A stretch of DNA of 64,000 nucleotides from Sphingobium sp. SCG-1 (GTDB lineage Bacteria > Pseudomonadota > Alphaproteobacteria > Sphingomonadales > Sphingomonadaceae), in the NCBI RefSeq assembly GCF_002953135.1, contig NZ_CP026372.1, forward strand, positions 744,001 to 808,000, in the 5' to 3' direction. The notes under the pieces were generated by a model. That model was not told the DNA's origin. It made no database searches and saw only the letters and a program-made list of their open reading frames with translations. Below, piece after piece: positions 44,940-52,700 of this stretch (its first letter is position 1; each line of letters starts with the position of its first letter). A program made the translations under genes and the position numbers.

Positions 44940-46124
44940 TCAGTTGGCTGTCATGCCCGGCTTGAGCACGATCTTCGTGACCTCATTCTGATGATCGTGG
45001 AACATCTTATAGCCCTCCGCAGCCTGCTCCAGCGGCAGATGGTGGCTGATGAGGAAGGTCGTGTCGATCTTGTCCTCCTGGATCGCGTTGAGGAGCGCTG
45101 GCATATAGCGCTGCACATGCGTCTGCCCGGTTTTCAGCGTCAGGCCTTTCTCCATCAGCGCGCCCAAGGGGAATTTGTCGACGAACCCGCCATAGACGGC
45201 CGGCATGGAGACGCGGCCGCCCTTGCGGCAGGCAATGATCGCCTGACGGATCGCGTGGATGCGATCGGTGCCAAGGAAGGTCGATGCCTTAACCTGATCC
45301 AGCACATTGTCGAGGAACAGGCCATGCGCCTCAAGTCCCACGGAATCGATCACGGCGTCGGGGCCGATCCCTCCCGTCATTTCCATCAACGCTTCGTAGG
45401 TTTTGCTTTCCTTGAAGTTGATGGTCTCCGCACCGAACCGGCGCGCCAGCTCCAGCCTGCGCGGAAAATGGTCGATGGCGATGACGCGTTCCGCACCCAT
45501 CAGGAAAGCGGATTGAACGGCAAACAACCCGACAGGACCGCAGCCCCATACGGCGACCGTATCGCCCGGCTCTATCTCGGCATTTTCCGCCGCCATCCAG
45601 CCGGTCGGCAATATGTCGGACAGGAACAGCACCTTGTCATCGTGCAGCCCGTCGGGGATCACGATGGGTCCGACATCGGAATAAGGCACGCGCACATATT
45701 CTGCCTGCCCGCCCGCATAACCGCCTGTCAGGTGGCTATAGCCGAACAGCCCTGCCATTGGATGCCCGTACATTTCGCGGCCAATATCCTGATTGTCGGC
45801 AGGGTTGCTGTTGTCGCAGGCGGAATATTGCTGCTTCCCGCAATGATAGCAGGAACCGCAGGAGATGGTGAACGGCACCACGACCCGCTGCCCTTTCTGG
45901 AGCGTGCTTTTGGCGCCGGTTTCCACCACTTCGCCCATGAATTCATGGCCCAGGATGTCCCCCTTCTGCATCGTCGGAATGTAGCCATCGTATAGATGCA
46001 GGTCCGATCCGCAGATTGCAGTTGAGGTGATCTTGATGATCGCATCGCGTGGGTTGATGATTTCGGGATCGTCCACCGTTTCCACGCGAACGTCGTGCTT
46101 GCCGTGCCATGTCAGTGCGCGCAT
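44940..46124 (-). CDS. Zinc-dependent alcohol dehydrogenase (formaldehyde dehydrogenase-like)
   Basis: 394 aa MDR enzyme. The catalytic zinc ligands are in STAICGSDLHLYDGYIP near residue 38 and LGHEFMGEVVETGA near 60. A structural zinc loop with four cysteines (SCGSCYHCGKQQYSACDNSN) lies near 90. The Rossmann motif is VAVWGCGPVGLFAVQSAFLM near 188. This long form with GREMYGH is the glutathione-independent formaldehyde dehydrogenase/dismutase-like class often seen in stress clusters. It starts 4 bases after the SRPBCC stop. Confidence 0.9.
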   Translation of the reverse strand: MRALTWHGKHDVRVETVDDPEIINPRDAIIKITSTAICGSDLHLYDGYIPTMQKGDILGHEFMGEVVETGAKSTLQKGQRVVVPFTISCGSCYHCGKQQYSACDNSNPADNQDIGREMYGHPMAGLFGYSHLTGGYAGGQAEYVRVPYSDVGPIVIPDGLHDDKVLFLSDILPTGWMAAENAEIEPGDTVAVWGCGPVGLFAVQSAFLMGAERVIAIDHFPRRLELARRFGAETINFKESKTYEALMEMTGGIGPDAVIDSVGLEAHGLFLDNVLDQVKASTFLGTDRIHAIRQAIIACRKGGRVSMPAVYGGFVDKFPLGALMEKGLTLKTGQTHVQRYMPALLNAIQEDKIDTTFLISHHLPLEQAAEGYKMFHDHQNEVTKIVLKPGMTAN

Positions 46125-46128
46125 CGGC

Positions 46129-46707
46129 TTACTCCTCTTCTTTCGCGCGTTGGGCGCGGGTTCTGGCTGCGGTCGAGATTTCGCCAGTTTCCATCAGTTG
46201 CTTGAACCGGCGAAGGTCGCGGCGCGCCTGAATGGCGGGCTCGCGCTGGAACAGCTTGGCGACGATTTTGCCGACAATGCCCGCGGGCGGATCATAGGCA
46301 ATGGTGGCTTGTACGATGGTACCGCGACCGCCCTGTGCGTCCCGAAACTCCACGCGCCCGCTATTGGGTACGTCGGCGTCTTCCGCTGCCTCCCAGGCAA
46401 GCACTTGACCCGGCACATCCTCCGTCAGGCGCGCATCCCACTCCACGGTCTTGCCTGCGGGTGCCTTAACGACCCAGTGGCTGCGGTTGTCCGAGAGCAC
46501 GTCTATGCGCTGAACATTATCCATGAACGTGGGCAGGTTCGAAAAGTCGCGCCAAAATGAGTATAGTTCCTCGCGCGGTTTGTTGATGGTGACGGTTCGA
46601 ATGACGACTGAGTCATCCTCCCTGCCTCCGGCACCGACAGCGGCAGTCGAACGATTTTCCCGATCCTTGGCGAGCGCCAATGGGGCGTCGTCTTGCACAT
46701 CAGACAT
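46129..46707 (-). CDS. SRPBCC (polyketide cyclase/START-like) protein
   Basis: 192 aa. After a charged leader (1-40) the START-like fold runs from VVIRTVTINKPREELYSFWR to FQREPAIQARRDLRRFKQLM, with FSNLPTFMDNVQRIDVLSDN and WEAAEDADVPNSGRVEFRDA. This subgroup is often encoded next to alcohol dehydrogenases of the preceding type in proteobacterial stress loci. Ligand unknown. AGGAGAG precedes the ATG at 46707. It heads an operon with the alcohol dehydrogenase and perhaps the glycosylase. Confidence 0.85.
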   Translation of the reverse strand: MSDVQDDAPLALAKDRENRSTAAVGAGGREDDSVVIRTVTINKPREELYSFWRDFSNLPTFMDNVQRIDVLSDNRSHWVVKAPAGKTVEWDARLTEDVPGQVLAWEAAEDADVPNSGRVEFRDAQGGRGTIVQATIAYDPPAGIVGKIVAKLFQREPAIQARRDLRRFKQLMETGEISTAARTRAQRAKEEE

Positions 46708-46773
46708 GCTACTCTCCTGAGGGTGAGAAATCATCAGGCCAGCCGATTCTGCGCTGGCCTGATCCTGCTTAAG

Positions 46774-46799
46774 AAGCAAAAGGAAGGACTTGGGGTTCC
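46774..46799 (-). promoter_or_regulatory. EcfG-like promoter (imperfect) for SRPBCC operon
   Basis: Minus strand: GGAAC (46799-46795), 16 bases, TGCTT (46778-46774). The -35 is perfect, the -10 differs from CGTT. A TAAC-N4-GTT dyad is centred 26.5 bp upstream (46818-46829). Confidence 0.4.
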
Positions 46800-46817
46800 C
46801 CGCAGGTTTCCATCCAC

Positions 46818-46829
46818 AAACATATGTTA
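46818..46829. promoter_or_regulatory. TAAC-N4-GTTT dyad upstream of SRPBCC promoter
   Basis: Reads TAACATATGTTT on the minus strand, the same 12-mer as the site at 32686-32697. Its centre is 26.5 bp upstream of the GGAAC at 46795-46799. Confidence 0.45.
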
Positions 46830-46834
46830 TGGGT

Positions 46835-47236
46835 TCAGGGTTTTGGCGGGTCACTTTCCTGTACCCAGGACGGCGTCTTTTCCACACCGGGCGCGTGTTC
46901 GGTAAACGGCACTTCGCCTTCCTCGTCGAACCCGCTTGGCGGTTCGCCACGCCCTTCACCAAGCGCATCGTCGAGGCTCCAGCGTTTCACCAGCGCTGCA
47001 TCGATCATCCGCTGCCAAACGTTCAAGTCGCCCACTTCCAGCATGTGCGAATCAGGGTCCTTGATGACGGCGAGGAGCGATGCCGCAGCCTCGATATGGT
47101 TGGGCCATGTATCTGCCTGCGAGGGCATCGGGTGCACCTTTCGCGTGGCAAGATAGCGGGCCAGCCTCTCCACCAGCGTCCGCTCCTCCAATGGAGCCTC
47201 CGGGGTCCGGTCATCCTCAAAACTGTTGTCGGCCAT
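46835..47236 (-). CDS. Conserved-looking hypothetical protein
   Basis: 133 aa, soluble and acidic. The N-terminal half is helical: LEERTLVERLARYLATRKVH, then NHIEAAASLLAVIKDPDSHM and VGDLNVWQRMIDAALVKRW. The C-terminal third is disordered, rich in Glu and Pro. GAAAGG precedes the ATG. It lies 18 bases after the PRC-barrel gene, so they form an operon. I do not recognise the family. Confidence 0.65.
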   Translation of the reverse strand: MADNSFEDDRTPEAPLEERTLVERLARYLATRKVHPMPSQADTWPNHIEAAASLLAVIKDPDSHMLEVGDLNVWQRMIDAALVKRWSLDDALGEGRGEPPSGFDEEGEVPFTEHAPGVEKTPSWVQESDPPKP

Positions 47237-47254
47237 GATTTTGCCTTTCCTGTT

Positions 47255-47848
47255 TCAAGCTGCCTGCACACGCGCAGGCCAGTCCGCCGGGTCGAGAGGT
47301 TCCCGCCGCAGAATGTCTTCGCACTTGGCGGGGACGGTAAATCCTTCGTCTGACGGCTTAAGTTCGTCCCACGGGACGGTATGCAGCGTCTCGCTTACCC
47401 CGCCCAGGCCGCCGTTTGCCACAACCACATAGGAGATCCGGCCACTGTCACGTTCCACCATGCCGCCGCGGATGTGGCCGATCAGCGCACCATCCGCCGC
47501 CGTGATGCTCCGCCCTTCGATATTGGACAGGCTTAGCAAAGTGGGAGCAGGAAGCGCCTCGCTCTTGCGCTCCGCCGCCTGCGCGCCGTCATCGAGCCGC
47601 GCGCGCACGCCAAGCCAGCGCCAGATGCCGACCGCATTGATAATGCAAAGGAACCCGTTAGCCGCGAGGAGCGACTTCTGCCCGGTGGCCACGCCCAGCA
47701 AAGTCCAATGAATAGAGCCGATGAGAAACACTACGAACCCCCAGCCTGTCACTCTGGAACCCAAATTGACTGCTGTCATGATGGCGGCAATCATCGTCGC
47801 GATGGGAGCCACCCATTCCGACCAGTTCGCGACATAATCCCAGTTCAA
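47255..47848 (-). CDS. Membrane protein with PRC-barrel domain
   Basis: 197 aa. Residues 1-80 have two or three helices (WVAPIATMIAAIMTAVNLGS, WGFVVFLIGSIHWTLLGVAT and FLCIINAVGIWRWLG). Residues about 105-185 form a PRC-barrel: SLSNIEGRSITAADGALIGH, then VVVANGGLGGVSETLHTVPW and DELKPSDEGFTVPAKCEDIL. PRC-barrel proteins tend to be stress-associated and lie near hemerythrin and DUF2383-type genes. Divergent from the hemerythrin gene. Confidence 0.8.
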   Translation of the reverse strand: MNWDYVANWSEWVAPIATMIAAIMTAVNLGSRVTGWGFVVFLIGSIHWTLLGVATGQKSLLAANGFLCIINAVGIWRWLGVRARLDDGAQAAERKSEALPAPTLLSLSNIEGRSITAADGALIGHIRGGMVERDSGRISYVVVANGGLGGVSETLHTVPWDELKPSDEGFTVPAKCEDILRREPLDPADWPARVQAA

Positions 47849-48012
47849 AGTTCACCTGCCTGTCGACTGCTCCGCCGTGGCCCACAGGCCGCCGCAATGC
47901 ATGTTAGTGTTTGGTCCGCAGAGGGATACTCCCGTGCTCTTGGGGGTTAACGCACTAGAAGGCTTCGCGTTTCTTGCGAAACGCCATCTTCCTGCAATGG
48001 AAAGGCTCAGCT

Positions 48013-48594
48013 ATGCGCTCTCACTCAACTCTTCTCGCGCCCAAGACAAAGCATTCGACGCTCGCGAGCTTCAGCAAAACGGTTGCAATGACCGTGGGCG
48101 CTGCCGCGATCGCCAACATCGGCCGCAAGCTGGCGGTCCAGTCACCCACCACTTTAGCTGGAGATTGGTTTGACGGTCTGGTGGCAGAACACCGCATGGT
48201 GATGAAGGTTTTTGATGCATTGGAAGCGACGGAGAGCAGTTCAACCGCAAAACGCCAGTTGTTTCTTACGCAGATCACACACGCGTTGAGCAAACATGCG
48301 TTCGAGGAGGAAAATGTGATCTACACCGCGCTCCGCAACGCGGGTCGTGTGGAGGACGCCGACAAGCTCAACAATGACCATGGCTATGTGAAACAGTATC
48401 TGGCCGACCTGAACGCAATGAAGAAGGACGATCCGGACTTCCTGCCGAAGGTCACAGCGTTCCGACGCCACTTGGAGAGCCATATCCGCGAGGAAGAAGA
48501 CGAGCTGTTTCCGGCGCTACGTTCCCATCTTGATGCTGCTGCCAATAGCGCACTCACGCGCAAGATGAATGTTCAGGGTCTGCTGCTGGCCTGA
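48013..48594 (+). CDS. Hemerythrin domain protein
   Basis: 193 aa. The di-iron four-helix bundle is recognisable: DGLVAEHRMVMKVFDALE, LTQITHALSKHAFEEENVIY, NNDHGYVKQYLADLNAM and RRHLESHIREEEDELFPALR, which supply the His/Glu ligands. The N-terminal 40 residues look like a weak membrane or export segment (TVAMTVGAAAIANIG). It binds O2, NO or iron; the role is oxidative or nitrosative stress. GGAAAGG precedes the ATG at 48013. A weak promoter-like GGATA-N16-GGTT lies at 47924-47948. Confidence 0.87.
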   Translation: MRSHSTLLAPKTKHSTLASFSKTVAMTVGAAAIANIGRKLAVQSPTTLAGDWFDGLVAEHRMVMKVFDALEATESSSTAKRQLFLTQITHALSKHAFEEENVIYTALRNAGRVEDADKLNNDHGYVKQYLADLNAMKKDDPDFLPKVTAFRRHLESHIREEEDELFPALRSHLDAAANSALTRKMNVQGLLLA

Positions 48595-48600
48595 ACCAGC

Positions 48601-48627
48601 TGCGGGAGTCGGCCTCCGGCTCCCGCA
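48601..48627. terminator. Long hairpin between convergent hemerythrin and kinase genes
   Basis: A 12-bp stem, TGCGGGAGTCGG (48601-48612) with CCGGCTCCCGCA (48616-48627), has one G-U pair and a 3-base loop, 6 bases after the hemerythrin stop. There is no T run. Likely a transcription stop or RNA-stabilising element. Confidence 0.5.
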
Positions 48628-48657
48628 CGATATGCGGACGGTCAAGATGCGGACGGG

Positions 48658-49629
48658 TCAGGGATTTGCCCTAATTTCCTCTGCATCCTCTATTTCCGAA
48701 TGGAGCAGTTCATCTGTAATCGGAACCGTTATTTGGAGTCTGAGACCGTCCGGTGGGAAGCGGACGGTGGCCGAGGCGCCAAGTTCGAAAGCCATGCTGT
48801 TTTCGATCATGTCAGTGCCAAAGCCACGATGCTCCGGTGCGTTGTCATGCAAAATCACGCCGCTTTCCCGCCATTCCAGAAAAAGGAACGGCCTGCGCCG
48901 GGCGTCATATTCGCGCCGCCACGTTACGCTTATGCGGCCGTTCTCCGTTCCCAAGGCGCCGAACTTCACGGAGTTCGTGGCAAGCTCATGGATCGCCAGA
49001 CTTATCGTTTCGGCCGACCGCGTCCGTAGCCGAACCGAAGGACCTTCGACAGACAGTCGGTCACCTGTACGCATCGCATGTGCCATGAATTCATCGAGGA
49101 TCAGTTCGTCCAGCGCGACGCCGTAGGTATCGTAAAGAACCAGATTCGACTGGATGCGCGAGAAGGCGTCCAGTCGTCCGAGGAAATGGCTCACAAGTGT
49201 ATCCGTATCCGGGCTGGCCTGCGCCGTTCTGCGGAAGATGGAGCGGACCACTGCAAGGCAATTGCTGATGCGGTGTTGCACATCCTGCTGCGGGGTTGTC
49301 GCGACCCTTGGATAGCGGTCACTCCCGGCGGGATGGAAGAACACAGCGCTGTACAAGCCGCTGGTCCGGTCGAGCGGCAGGAGCTTTGCACGTATCGCTT
49401 GATCTTCGTCGGTCGCGCCGGCCACCATGACATCGATGGTGCTGGGCGTGTCGCTGTGCGGTGCCGCATAGTCCGGAATGAATAGCGGAAGCCCGGTTAT
49501 TTCACCTTCCGGCAGATCGAAGAGCTGGCGCGTCTGACTATCAGCGCTTTCGAATGTCCAGGGGTTACTGCGTACAATGGCATGCCCGATGCTCATCGAT
49601 GCAACGGCACCCTCCGGACTATTGCTCAT
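48658..49629 (-). CDS. HWE-family sensor histidine kinase
   Basis: 323 aa from the ATG at 49629 with GGGAGG 6 bases upstream. An N-terminal PAS-like region (about 10-105) carries IPDYAAPHSDTPSTIDVM. The phospho-acceptor His is in QDVQHRISNCLAVVRSIFRR near residue 119, and the ATPase N-box in SLAIHELATNSVKFGALG near 214, typical HWE/HisKA_2. Such kinases feed the PhyR general-stress pathway in alphaproteobacteria. It overlaps the Crp/Fnr gene by 11 bases. No response regulator lies directly beside it. Confidence 0.87.
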   Translation of the reverse strand: MSNSPEGAVASMSIGHAIVRSNPWTFESADSQTRQLFDLPEGEITGLPLFIPDYAAPHSDTPSTIDVMVAGATDEDQAIRAKLLPLDRTSGLYSAVFFHPAGSDRYPRVATTPQQDVQHRISNCLAVVRSIFRRTAQASPDTDTLVSHFLGRLDAFSRIQSNLVLYDTYGVALDELILDEFMAHAMRTGDRLSVEGPSVRLRTRSAETISLAIHELATNSVKFGALGTENGRISVTWRREYDARRRPFLFLEWRESGVILHDNAPEHRGFGTDMIENSMAFELGASATVRFPPDGLRLQITVPITDELLHSEIEDAEEIRANP

Positions 49630-50371
49630 GCATGGCCTCCCTTGCGTCAGACTCTCGGGGCTTGGGATGAAGATACAGCGGATCAAAGAGGGCAACTGTT
49701 TGCAGCCGGATAAGGTCCGGTATGAACAGGTCGGGGCGCTGAAGCTGTATCAAGCCACGGTTACGCAATTCCTGAAGAACGCGGTTAACGTGCACCGCGG
49801 TCATGCCGGTCGCATCCGCCAGGTCATATTGATTGACCGGAAAAGCGCATCGGCCCTCCTGTGCAAGCCCGACAACCTCCAGTCGCGAATACATCTCGCA
49901 AAACAAGTGACTAAGCCGTTCGAACGCAGTGCGTTGGCCGATGCTGACGCACCATTCCCGCTGGATAGACGCTGTGACGAGGGCGTTCACCCACATCGCC
50001 TTGGCAAGTCCCGGGTGGGCAAGGACGATGTCCTCCATGGTCCCGCGGTCCACTGTCACGGTGGTGACGTCGGTTATGGTGCCGATGCTGTGATCCGCTT
50101 TGTGAAGCAGGAAGCAATAGGGGTCGCAAACGTCCCCCGCGACGAGGAAGGACAGGATCTGGCGTCGACCGTCCGCCAGGGTCTTGTAGCGCATGGCCCA
50201 TCCCTCGACGATTATGAACATCGTTTTCAGGGACTGGCCCTGCAATACGATGTCCCGTCCTCTGGAATAGGATTGTAGTCGTCCTTCCGACAGCGCGCCC
50301 ATCACACCGACTTCCGTCGCGGACAGCGACGCATAGGCAGCCAGTTTCTGGGCGGGAGCGGAAAACGTCAT
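49619..50371 (-). CDS. Crp/Fnr-family regulator (copy 1)
   Basis: 250 aa. A cyclic-nucleotide-binding-like domain (GRDIVLQGQSLKTMFIIVEG, then FLVAGDVCDPYCFLLHKADH) is followed by a helix-turn-helix (YDLADATGMTAVHVNRVLQE, then LRNRGLIQLQ). No N-terminal cysteine cluster, so it is not an oxygen-sensing Fnr. It shares AERLSHLFCE-type linker wording (FERLSHLFCEMYSRL) with copy 2 at 51581. It is the first gene of a unit with the HWE kinase. A TAAT-N4-GTTA dyad at 50418-50429 lies about 50 bp upstream and may be autoregulatory. Confidence 0.88.
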   Translation of the reverse strand: MTFSAPAQKLAAYASLSATEVGVMGALSEGRLQSYSRGRDIVLQGQSLKTMFIIVEGWAMRYKTLADGRRQILSFLVAGDVCDPYCFLLHKADHSIGTITDVTTVTVDRGTMEDIVLAHPGLAKAMWVNALVTASIQREWCVSIGQRTAFERLSHLFCEMYSRLEVVGLAQEGRCAFPVNQYDLADATGMTAVHVNRVLQELRNRGLIQLQRPDLFIPDLIRLQTVALFDPLYLHPKPRESDAREAMHEQ

Positions 50372-50417
50372 CGACGCCTTTTGCTCTGGATGACGCTAAT
50401 GTGGAACCTCAACTTCT

Positions 50418-50429
50418 TAATCCATGTTA
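50418..50429. promoter_or_regulatory. TAAT-N4-GTTA dyad upstream of Crp/Fnr copy 1
   Basis: TAATCCATGTTA, one mismatch to TAAC-N4-GTTA, 47 bp before the regulator's start codon. Dyads with 4-base spacers are the usual geometry for Crp/Fnr relatives such as NnrR. No EcfG-like -35 is placed downstream. Confidence 0.3.
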
Positions 50430-50494
50430 AATAAATAGCGATCATCTCCGATGAAGCACCGGACGTGGGCTTTAGATGTCATCCCAGCAGGGCA

Positions 50495-50776
50495 TTACTT
50501 CCCTGATTTCGTCGCGGCGTTGGGATTCTCATCTTCTCCTATTTCCTGGTCGCCTAATTGCTGGGGGCCATGATAGCCGATTTCCGTCTGTCCGCCATGG
50601 CCCGTGAAAGATTCCGGTTTAGCCTCCGCTTCTTTCCCACGATGAGGATTGGGATATCCGCCTCCGCTCGACTCGCTGCCGCCTTTCTTACCATGCGTGT
50701 CCGTGTCACTGACGCCATCACTCCGGCGGGAATCGGTGTTTTTTCCATCGGCCTGCATCGGTTGCTTGTCCGCCAT
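50495..50776 (-). CDS. Small hydrophilic protein
   Basis: 93 aa without any hydrophobic segment, rich in Gly, Ser, Asp, Glu, Lys and Gln (THGKKGGSESSGGGYPNPHR, then FTGHGGQTEIGYHGPQQLG). Composition is hydrophilin-like. AGGAG lies 8 bases before the ATG. An EcfG-like pair AGAAC-N15-CGTT (50812-50835, minus) and a dyad at 50856-50867 lie upstream. No family name known to me. Confidence 0.6.
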   Translation of the reverse strand: MADKQPMQADGKNTDSRRSDGVSDTDTHGKKGGSESSGGGYPNPHRGKEAEAKPESFTGHGGQTEIGYHGPQQLGDQEIGEDENPNAATKSGK

Positions 50777-50855
50777 GATCGATCTCCTGAAATGCGCTTG
50801 TTCAAGCCATCAACGTCGGCGAATGGGTGCGTTCTCCCGCAAGCCGCACTGTTCA

Positions 50856-50867
50856 CAACATAGGTTA
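50856..50867. promoter_or_regulatory. CAAC-N4-GTTA dyad upstream of DUF4142 promoter
   Basis: CAACATAGGTTA; one mismatch to TAAC-N4-GTTA. Its centre is 26.5 bp upstream of the GGAAC at 50886. Confidence 0.45.
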
Positions 50868-50885
50868 TTATCGGCGGACAGGGCT

Positions 50886-50911
50886 GGAACGACAGCGTAA
50901 CTCTCCGTGTT
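50886..50911 (+). promoter_or_regulatory. EcfG-like promoter for DUF4142 gene
   Basis: GGAAC (50886-50890), 17 bases, TGTT (50908-50911). The start would be near 50919, 17 bases before the ATG, with AAGGAGAA between. Confidence 0.6.
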
Positions 50912-50935
50912 CGGCATCGTCTAAGGAGAAATGCC

Positions 50936-51466
50936 ATGAACGTTTCCAAATACTTATATTGTTCGGCTGCGCTTTTGATGAGCGTGAGCGTTCCATCGCT
51001 CGTCGCGGCACAACCTGCTGCGACATCGGCCACGCCCACCAAGGCTACGGGCGCAACCGGCTATCTGGCGATGGCAGGGGCAAGCGACAAATATGAAATT
51101 CAGTCTTCCGAACTGGCGTTGGGAAAGTCGAAAAGCACGGCCGTCAAGCAGTTCGCGCAGATGATGATCGACAATCACAACAAGACGACGCAGACGTTGG
51201 TGAAAGCGGCATCCTCTGCCGGCATTACTCCCCCTCCGCCGCAGCTGATGCCCGCACAAACGAAGATGATCGAGCAATTACAGGGCTTGTCCGGCACGCA
51301 GTTCGATGCAGCCTATGTCAAGCAGCAGCGTCAGGCCCATGACATGGCTCTCGCTCTGCACCGCAATTATTCCAAAGAAGGCGATGTACCTGCCCTTCGC
51401 ACTGCTGCCGCCGGAGCCGTTCCGATCGTCGAGCAGCATCGTCAGCACCTAAGTCACATGAAATAA
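50936..51466 (+). CDS. DUF4142 protein, exported (copy 1)
   Basis: 176 aa. Signal peptide MNVSKYLYCSAALLMSVSVP cleaved near VAAQ, so periplasmic. The DUF4142 ferritin-like bundle has YLAMAGASDKYEIQSSELAL, KQFAQMMIDNHNKTTQTLV and FDAAYVKQQRQAHDMALAL, with His residues placed as in the family. Proteins of this type are stress-associated with no proven activity. A single gene behind an EcfG-like promoter. A second, lipidated copy lies at 54625. Confidence 0.88.
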   Translation: MNVSKYLYCSAALLMSVSVPSLVAAQPAATSATPTKATGATGYLAMAGASDKYEIQSSELALGKSKSTAVKQFAQMMIDNHNKTTQTLVKAASSAGITPPPPQLMPAQTKMIEQLQGLSGTQFDAAYVKQQRQAHDMALALHRNYSKEGDVPALRTAAAGAVPIVEQHRQHLSHMK

Positions 51467-51580
51467 CGGCCTGTCGCTGGTTTGGCCCGCTTCATCCTGT
51501 AGTTCGCCGCATACAAACATAAATCAGGAGCAACTGTAAACCGGGGGTTAACGTGTGACCGGGGCAACAGGGAACTACTT

Positions 51581-52303
51581 ATGCAACTGTCAGGCCAGAC
51601 CCAATTTCTTCCGCCACTCCAGCAGCGTGCTTCACAATTCGGACCCGGCACGCCGCACATGCTCCGACCTCATCAATATCTTGCCCGAGAGGCCGAAGCG
51701 CAATCGAGCATCCATTTGATCGTCGAAGGGTGGGCGTGCCGCTACAAGCTGCTGCCCGACGGGCGCAGGCAGATCACGCAGATCTTTCTTCCGGGCGACC
51801 TTTGCGAACCAGGCTGGTGCTGGTCGCCGGTGGCAAGCCAGCACGTGGCGACCATCACCAACGTCCGTACGATCCGCTATTCCTGCCGCGCATTGAAAGA
51901 ACGCGCCGCTGCCGACCCACTGGTTGAATCGATGCTGTGGTCGGGGATGATGAGCCTTGCCGATGCTCGATCCGAATGGCTCATCAATCTGGGTCGGAAG
52001 ACGGCGCTCGAAAAGCTCAGCCATCTGTTCTGCGAGCTATTCTACCGTATGAAATCCGTGTCGCTGACCACGGCGAACCAGTGCGCCATGCCGCTGACGC
52101 AAGTGGATATGGCGGACATTGCGGGCCTGACCCCGGTGCACGTAAACCGCACCTTGCAGGAAATGCGGCAGTTCGGCCTCATCGATTTGAAAGCGAAGTG
52201 GCTCATCATCCCGAACATCGCGACCTTACGGGAGGCGGGGTTGTTCTACGATCATTACCTGCGGCCGCATCCGGTCGACGCGCAGCACGCTGCCGCCAAC
52301 TGA
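51581..52303 (+). CDS. Crp/Fnr-family regulator (copy 2)
   Basis: 240 aa paralogue of the regulator at 49619. HLIVEGWACRYKLLPDGRRQ, ITQIFLPGDLCEPGWCWSPV, TALEKLSHLFCELFYRMKSV, then a helix-turn-helix (VDMADIAGLTPVHVNRTLQE, then MRQFGLIDLK). No cysteine cluster. Start assigned to the first ATG, with only AGGGAAC upstream. It lies convergent to the response regulator and kinase pair at 52320-54070. Confidence 0.87.
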   Translation: MQLSGQTQFLPPLQQRASQFGPGTPHMLRPHQYLAREAEAQSSIHLIVEGWACRYKLLPDGRRQITQIFLPGDLCEPGWCWSPVASQHVATITNVRTIRYSCRALKERAAADPLVESMLWSGMMSLADARSEWLINLGRKTALEKLSHLFCELFYRMKSVSLTTANQCAMPLTQVDMADIAGLTPVHVNRTLQEMRQFGLIDLKAKWLIIPNIATLREAGLFYDHYLRPHPVDAQHAAAN

Positions 52304-52319
52304 GTTTTCAATTGTTCCG

Positions 52320-52700
52320 CTAATCATCGACGCTTTCCAGGATGAGCGCCTTCAATGCGTTGGGGTTGAAGGGCTTGTTCAGGCGCGGAAACGACGCGAA
52401 AGGATCTGGAACCACCAGATCATCGTAGCCGGTGACGAAAATCACCGGCACGCCGCGCTCCGCCAGCACCTCCGCGACTGGGTAGGATCTCTCTTCGCCC
52501 AAGTTGATGTCCATGACGGCCACGTCGAGTTGCCGGTCGTTTGCGATGGCGATAAGCGCCGTTTCGATAGAAGGGGCAGGGCCGACGACCTGCGCGCCCA
52601 GTCCTGTCAACGTCACGTCCATGTCCATGGCGATCAGATACTCATCCTCGACCACCAGGATCTGGAGTCCTTCTAGCGGCTTTCCATTTGTACGGATCAT
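52320..52700 (-). CDS. Single-domain response regulator
   Basis: 126 aa receiver only: acidic pocket in ILVVEDEYLIAMDMDVTLTG, phospho-acceptor Asp in DVAVMDINLGEERSYPVAEV near residue 61, Thr in IFVTGYDD and Lys in RLNKPFNP. No output domain, so it works as a phosphate shuttle or sink or by protein contact, as in alphaproteobacterial stress circuits. ATGA overlap with the upstream HWE kinase shows they are partners. Confidence 0.9.
   Translation of the reverse strand: MIRTNGKPLEGLQILVVEDEYLIAMDMDVTLTGLGAQVVGPAPSIETALIAIANDRQLDVAVMDINLGEERSYPVAEVLAERGVPVIFVTGYDDLVVPDPFASFPRLNKPFNPNALKALILESVDD

Noticed and set aside
50403..50428. GGAAC-N17-TGTT on the plus strand
   Set aside because: It looks like an EcfG promoter but no plus-strand gene follows before 50936, which has its own promoter.
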